DNA from: an uncultured Collinsella sp.
GTDB lineage: Bacteria > Actinomycetota > Coriobacteriia > Coriobacteriales > Coriobacteriaceae
NCBI GenBank assembly: GCA_900553475.1
Contig: USEF01000060.1
Coordinates: forward strand, 1-8,830
Direction of reading: 5' to 3'
DNA length: 8,830 bases
Shown: one piece after another, positions 7,123 to 8,830 of the stretch
Position numbering within the stretch: position 1 is the stretch's first letter
Layout of the letters: each line of letters opens with the position of its first letter
Translations under genes and position numbers: made by a program
Notes under the pieces: model-generated
What the model saw: only the letters and a program-made list of their open reading frames with translations
Database searches by the model: none
What the model was told of the DNA's origin: nothing

Positions 7123-7177
7123 TCTCAATCTGTAACAGTTACGCGGCAAAACCGGGTCTTACTGTTACAGATCGAGA
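7123..7177. repeat. Hairpin unit 1
   Basis: TCTCAATCTGTAACAGT (7123-7139) pairs with 7161-7177 over 17 bp with one G-U or A-C position. The inner CGG/CCG (7144-7146, 7152-7154) closes a CAAAA loop. The left arm also contains the 11-base palindrome GTAACAGTTAC. Confidence 0.9.
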
Positions 7178-7203
7178 CATTCCTCTCGGCCCATCCTCAA
7201 CAA

Positions 7204-7258
7204 TCTAGATCTGTAACAGCTAGGCCCACTTTTGGCCCCTATCTGTTACAGATCGAGA
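7204..7258. repeat. Hairpin unit 2
   Basis: TCTAGATCTGTAACAG (7204-7219) pairs with CTGTTACAGATCGAGA (7243-7258), 15 of 16 positions. The loop has its own stem, TAGGCC (7221-7226) against GGCCCCTA (7234-7241), different in sequence from the inner stems of the other units. Confidence 0.9.
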
Positions 7259-7283
7259 CAAACCAAACCCGCCTGCTAGAAAA

Positions 7284-7338
7284 TCTCAATCTGTAACGGT
7301 TACTCGGCAAAAACCGTCCCTCGTGTTACAGATTTAGA
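7284..7338. repeat. Hairpin unit 3
   Basis: TCTCAATCTGTAAC (7284-7297) pairs with GTTACAGATTTAGA (7325-7338), 13 of 14 positions. The inner CGG/CCG (7305-7307, 7314-7316) closes CAAAAAA-type sequence. This is the most degenerate unit, and its left half is closely similar to that of unit 1. Confidence 0.88.
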
Positions 7339-7363
7339 CAAACACGACCCAACCCACCGGTAT

Positions 7364-7420
7364 ATCTCGATCTGTAACACCAAGCCGCCCAAATCGGGTC
7401 TAGATGTTACAGATCGAGAT
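7364..7420. repeat. Hairpin unit 4
   Basis: ATCTCGATCTGTAACA (7364-7379) and TGTTACAGATCGAGAT (7405-7420) are a perfect 16-bp inverted repeat. Inner pairing is possible between CCG (7385-7387) and CGG (7395-7397). On the plus strand the stem is followed by TTTTGTTT, so this unit could act as a terminator for plus-strand RNA. Confidence 0.9.
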
Positions 7421-7466
7421 TTTGTTTGAGAGGCCGAGAATTGGACCGAAAACACAGTCCCGGAAT

Positions 7467-7499
7467 AACAAAAAAGCTCGCCGGCTAGGCCGACGAGCT
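7467..7499 (-). terminator. Rho-independent terminator of the tRNA-fMet gene
   Basis: On the minus strand AGCTCGTCGGC (7499-7489) and GCCGGCGAGCT (7485-7475) form an 11-bp stem with one U-G pair and a 3-base loop, followed by TTTTTTGTTA. It begins 10 bases after the CCA end of the tRNA. Confidence 0.9.
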
Positions 7500-7508
7500 G
7501 CAAGTTCT

Positions 7509-7585
7509 TGGTCGCGGGGGCAGGATTTGAACCTACGACCTCCGGGTTATGAGCCCGGCGAGCTACCAGACTGCTCCACCCCGCA
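7509..7585 (-). tRNA. Initiator tRNA-fMet (anticodon CAT)
   Basis: 77 bases with a complete cloverleaf and encoded CCA. Arms read from the minus strand: acceptor TGCGGGG/CCCCGCG, D arm GAGC/GCTC, anticodon stem CCGGG/CCCGG around CTCATAA, T arm GTAGG/CCTGC around TTCAAAT, then A73 and CCA. Initiator hallmarks are the three G-C pairs GGG/CCC next to the anticodon loop (29-31:39-41), A11-U24 in the D stem and a weak 1:72 position. Position 1:72 is U-G here, rather than the C-A of Escherichia coli. It is a single-gene unit, divergent from coaX. Confidence 0.97.
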
Positions 7586-7616
7586 ATGTCTGGGCGCCTC
7601 ATGTGCGCAAGTAAGA

Positions 7617-7645
7617 ATATTACGCGGGAGTTCGGTAAACGGCAA
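7617..7645 (-). promoter_or_regulatory. Promoter of tRNA-fMet
   Basis: On the minus strand TTGCCG (7645-7640) and TAATAT (7622-7617) are separated by exactly 17 bases. Transcription would start about 25 bases before the tRNA 5' end. Each box matches 4 of 6 consensus bases, and the position fits the need for a promoter here. Confidence 0.6.
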
Positions 7646-7737
7646 GGAAAATCTCGTAGAGCATAATTCCTTCATATTTAAACCACTCAGCCCCTATCAC
7701 CGTAAACGAATCGCAGCCGAGCGCCGTCGACGGCACG

Positions 7738-7745
7738 TATACAAT
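7738..7745 (+). promoter_or_regulatory. Possible -10 element of coaX
   Basis: TATACAAT lies 36 bases before the coaX start. It contains TACAAT, 5 of 6 matches to TATAAT. No clear -35 box is found upstream, where the sequence is GC-rich, so this is a partial call. Confidence 0.35.
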
Positions 7746-7781
7746 GGTGCGCGTCCTTTTATGCCGACACCGGGAGTAGAC

Positions 7782-8555
7782 ATGCTGCTCGCTATCGATA
7801 TGGGAAACACGCAGACGGCCATGGGCCTGTTTGACGGAGACGAGCTGGTGCAGTCGTGGCGCATGCCCACCGACCGCTCCTATACCGCCGACGAGATCCA
7901 TGTGCGCCTGATGGGTTTCTTTAAGATGTACGGCCTTTCGCTCGATGCGGTCGACGCGATCGCCTTTGCGGGCGTGGTGCCGCAGCTCTCGCGCGAGTGG
8001 CACGCCGTGGCCGACCGCATTGCCGCGGACGCCATCGTCATCGGGCCGCAGACGGCCGCCGTAACCAAGCTGCGGGCGGCGCGCCCCCAGGCCGTTGGTG
8101 CCGACCGCATCGCCAACGCCGTCGCTGCCGAGACCTTCTATGGCGCGCCGGCGATCGTGGTGGACTTTGGCACCGCGACCAATATCGACGTCATCGATGA
8201 GGACGGTTATTACATTGGCGGAGCGATCGCGCCGGGCATTCGCATCTCCATGGACGCGCTTGCCGCCCGTGCCGCCAAGCTCGCCATCGTGCCGCTCGAG
8301 GCGCCCGAGCACGCCATCGGCCGCGATACCGAGGAGTGCATCAAGGTCGGCGCCGTAACGGGCGCCGCCGCCATGGCTGAGGGCCTGGTCGCGCGCATGA
8401 AGCGCGAGCTGGGCCGCGAGGATGCCACCGTTATCGCCACGGGCGGTCTCGCCAGCATCGTCGCCGATTCGACCGATGCCTTCGACGTGGTCGACGGACA
8501 GCTCACCATCAAGGGTATCTGCGAAATCTACCGCCGCATGCAGAAGCTGGGATAG
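7782..8555 (+). CDS. coaX: Type III pantothenate kinase
   Basis: 257 aa, the normal length for CoaX. It phosphorylates pantothenate with ATP in the cytoplasm, the first step of coenzyme A synthesis. It belongs to the ASKHA fold and is unrelated to CoaA. Motifs: the phosphate loop DMGNT at 6-10, GADRIAN at 106-112 with the family's catalytic Asp (D108), DFGTATNID at 128-136, GGAIAPGI at 146-153 and TGG at 220-222. The ATG at 7782 has GGGAG 5 bases upstream; the frame stays open for over 370 bases further upstream, through the tRNA region, but those codons are not protein-like. It is divergent from tRNA-fMet and convergent with the probable biotin ligase gene. Nothing in the sequence suggests special regulation. 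Confidence 0.96.
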   Translation: MLLAIDMGNTQTAMGLFDGDELVQSWRMPTDRSYTADEIHVRLMGFFKMYGLSLDAVDAIAFAGVVPQLSREWHAVADRIAADAIVIGPQTAAVTKLRAARPQAVGADRIANAVAAETFYGAPAIVVDFGTATNIDVIDEDGYYIGGAIAPGIRISMDALAARAAKLAIVPLEAPEHAIGRDTEECIKVGAVTGAAAMAEGLVARMKRELGREDATVIATGGLASIVADSTDAFDVVDGQLTIKGICEIYRRMQKLG

Positions 8556-8633
8556 AGCAGGGGCTTAAGTCGAGCGCGCCCGATGCCACAGTCCCCGCAA
8601 ATGCTCGCCAAGCCTATTCCTCAGACAGGCGAA

Positions 8634-8661
8634 ACCCTCCCCGGCACAGGCCGAGGAGGGT
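8634..8661. terminator. Hairpin terminator shared by coaX and the convergent gene
   Basis: ACCCTCC (8634-8640) pairs with GGAGGGT (8655-8661), and CGGC (8642-8645) with GCCG (8650-8653) around ACAG. The one odd position is C-A on the plus strand but U-G on the minus strand. The flanks give TCTTGTTGT on the plus side and TTTCG on the minus side, so it can serve both convergent genes. Its U tracts are modest. Confidence 0.7.
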
Positions 8662-8700
8662 CTTGTTGTCATGTCTATCTTTGGGCGCGAACGCCCCGCG

Positions 8701-8830
8701 CTACAGCCCGCGAATTCGTACGGCCTCGGGCGGAAACTCCTGCTCGCCGGCATCGGTCTTAATGGTCGCGCGGCCCCAGATGTCCAGGCCTGCAAACACA
8801 CCGACCGCAAGCGGCAGGCCGTTGGGCGAC
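8701..8830 (-). CDS. birA: 3' end of a gene, probably biotin-[acetyl-CoA-carboxylase] ligase C-terminal domain
   Basis: 42 codons and a TAG at 8703-8701 are visible; the rest lies beyond the window. The fragment ends GLDIWGRATIKTDAG...FPPEAVRIRGL. This resembles the small C-terminal beta domain of BirA-type biotin ligases, whose pattern is G-I-D-x-x-G-x-L-x-V-x-T-x-x-G followed by G-E-V-S-x-R at the end. birA often sits beside coaX in Gram-positive genomes, which supports the call, though the two usually run in the same direction and here they converge. With so short a fragment another small beta-domain protein is possible. Confidence 0.5.
   Translation of the reverse strand, partial: SPNGLPLAVGVFAGLDIWGRATIKTDAGEQEFPPEAVRIRGL

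Larger units (their letters stand above)
7123..7420. repeat. Tandem array of four hairpin units (eight alternating 15-16-base motifs)
   Basis: Four inverted-repeat units begin at 7123, 7204, 7284 and 7365 (steps of 81, 80 and 81) and end at 7177, 7258, 7338 and 7419. Each has a left arm close to TCTCGATCTGTAACA and a right arm close to TGTTACAGATCGAGA, so the same motif occurs eight times, flipping orientation every ~40 bases. Arms are conserved, whereas the 21-27-base loops and 25-26-base spacers differ. Each loop holds a shorter inner inverted repeat. The array lies between the terminator of tRNA-fMet and the oxidoreductase, with no coding sequence over it. It could be a hairpin RNA array, a multi-site protein-binding array or a REP-like element. 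I recognise no named family. Confidence 0.93.

Noticed and set aside
4791..7208. 805-codon open frame on the plus strand, antisense to the flavin oxidoreductase
   Set aside because: It mirrors the codon bias of the minus-strand gene; its product is His/Gly/Leu-rich with no recognisable domain, and it runs into the hairpin array.
7123..7420. CRISPR array
   Set aside because: The repeats alternate in orientation, are only 15-17 bases, and half of the intervals are hairpin loops with inner stems. No cas gene is nearby.
7123..7420. BirA-type biotin operator (TTGTAAACC...GGTTTACAA)
   Set aside because: The arms share only TGTAAC/GTTACA with that consensus, occur four times and do not flank biotin genes.
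7404..7781. In-frame upstream extension of coaX to 7404
   Set aside because: It would read through part of the array, the terminator and the tRNA gene in antisense. The family N-terminus begins at the ATG at 7782, which has its own ribosome binding site.

Overview
The window looks like a GC-rich bacterial chromosome, most likely a gut Coriobacteriia member such as Collinsella. I infer this from the gene set (Ech/Hyf-like hydrogenase membrane genes, a clostridial/coriobacterial-type Fe-S flavoenzyme, a type III pantothenate kinase), strong AGGAGG-type ribosome binding sites and high-GC codon use. No marker gene fixes the genus.

Layout. Positions 1-3911 (minus strand) carry the 5' part of an operon for a membrane-bound, complex I-related group 4 hydrogenase. 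In transcription order it holds an antiporter-like subunit fused to a NuoH-like subunit (3911-1029), a NuoB-like small subunit (1016-411) and a NuoC-like subunit (411 to the window edge). This is the echA-B-C-D order with A and B joined. The catalytic NiFe subunit and the ferredoxin subunit would lie beyond position 1. The membrane fusion would carry ions, the small subunit would pass electrons, and the NuoC-like subunit would scaffold the peripheral arm.

Positions 4055-4497 hold an orphan IS3/IS150-OrfA-like double helix-turn-helix protein (minus) with its own terminator. An AT-rich stretch of about 320 bases without a gene follows. Positions 4822-6968 hold a large FMN/4Fe-4S/FAD oxidoreductase of the 2,4-dienoyl-CoA reductase / BaiCD / enoate reductase superfamily (minus), with a clear terminator.

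Positions 7123-7420, just upstream of that enzyme, contain the most unusual object here. Four tandem hairpin units recur every 80-81 bases, so a 15-16 base motif appears eight times in strictly alternating orientation about every 40 bases. Loops and spacers differ from unit to unit. I do not recognise it as a described element.

Positions 7467-7645 hold a stand-alone initiator tRNA-fMet (minus) with promoter, encoded CCA and terminator. Divergent from it is coaX (7782-8555, plus). A shared hairpin terminator follows, and then the 3' end of a convergent minus-strand gene, probably birA.
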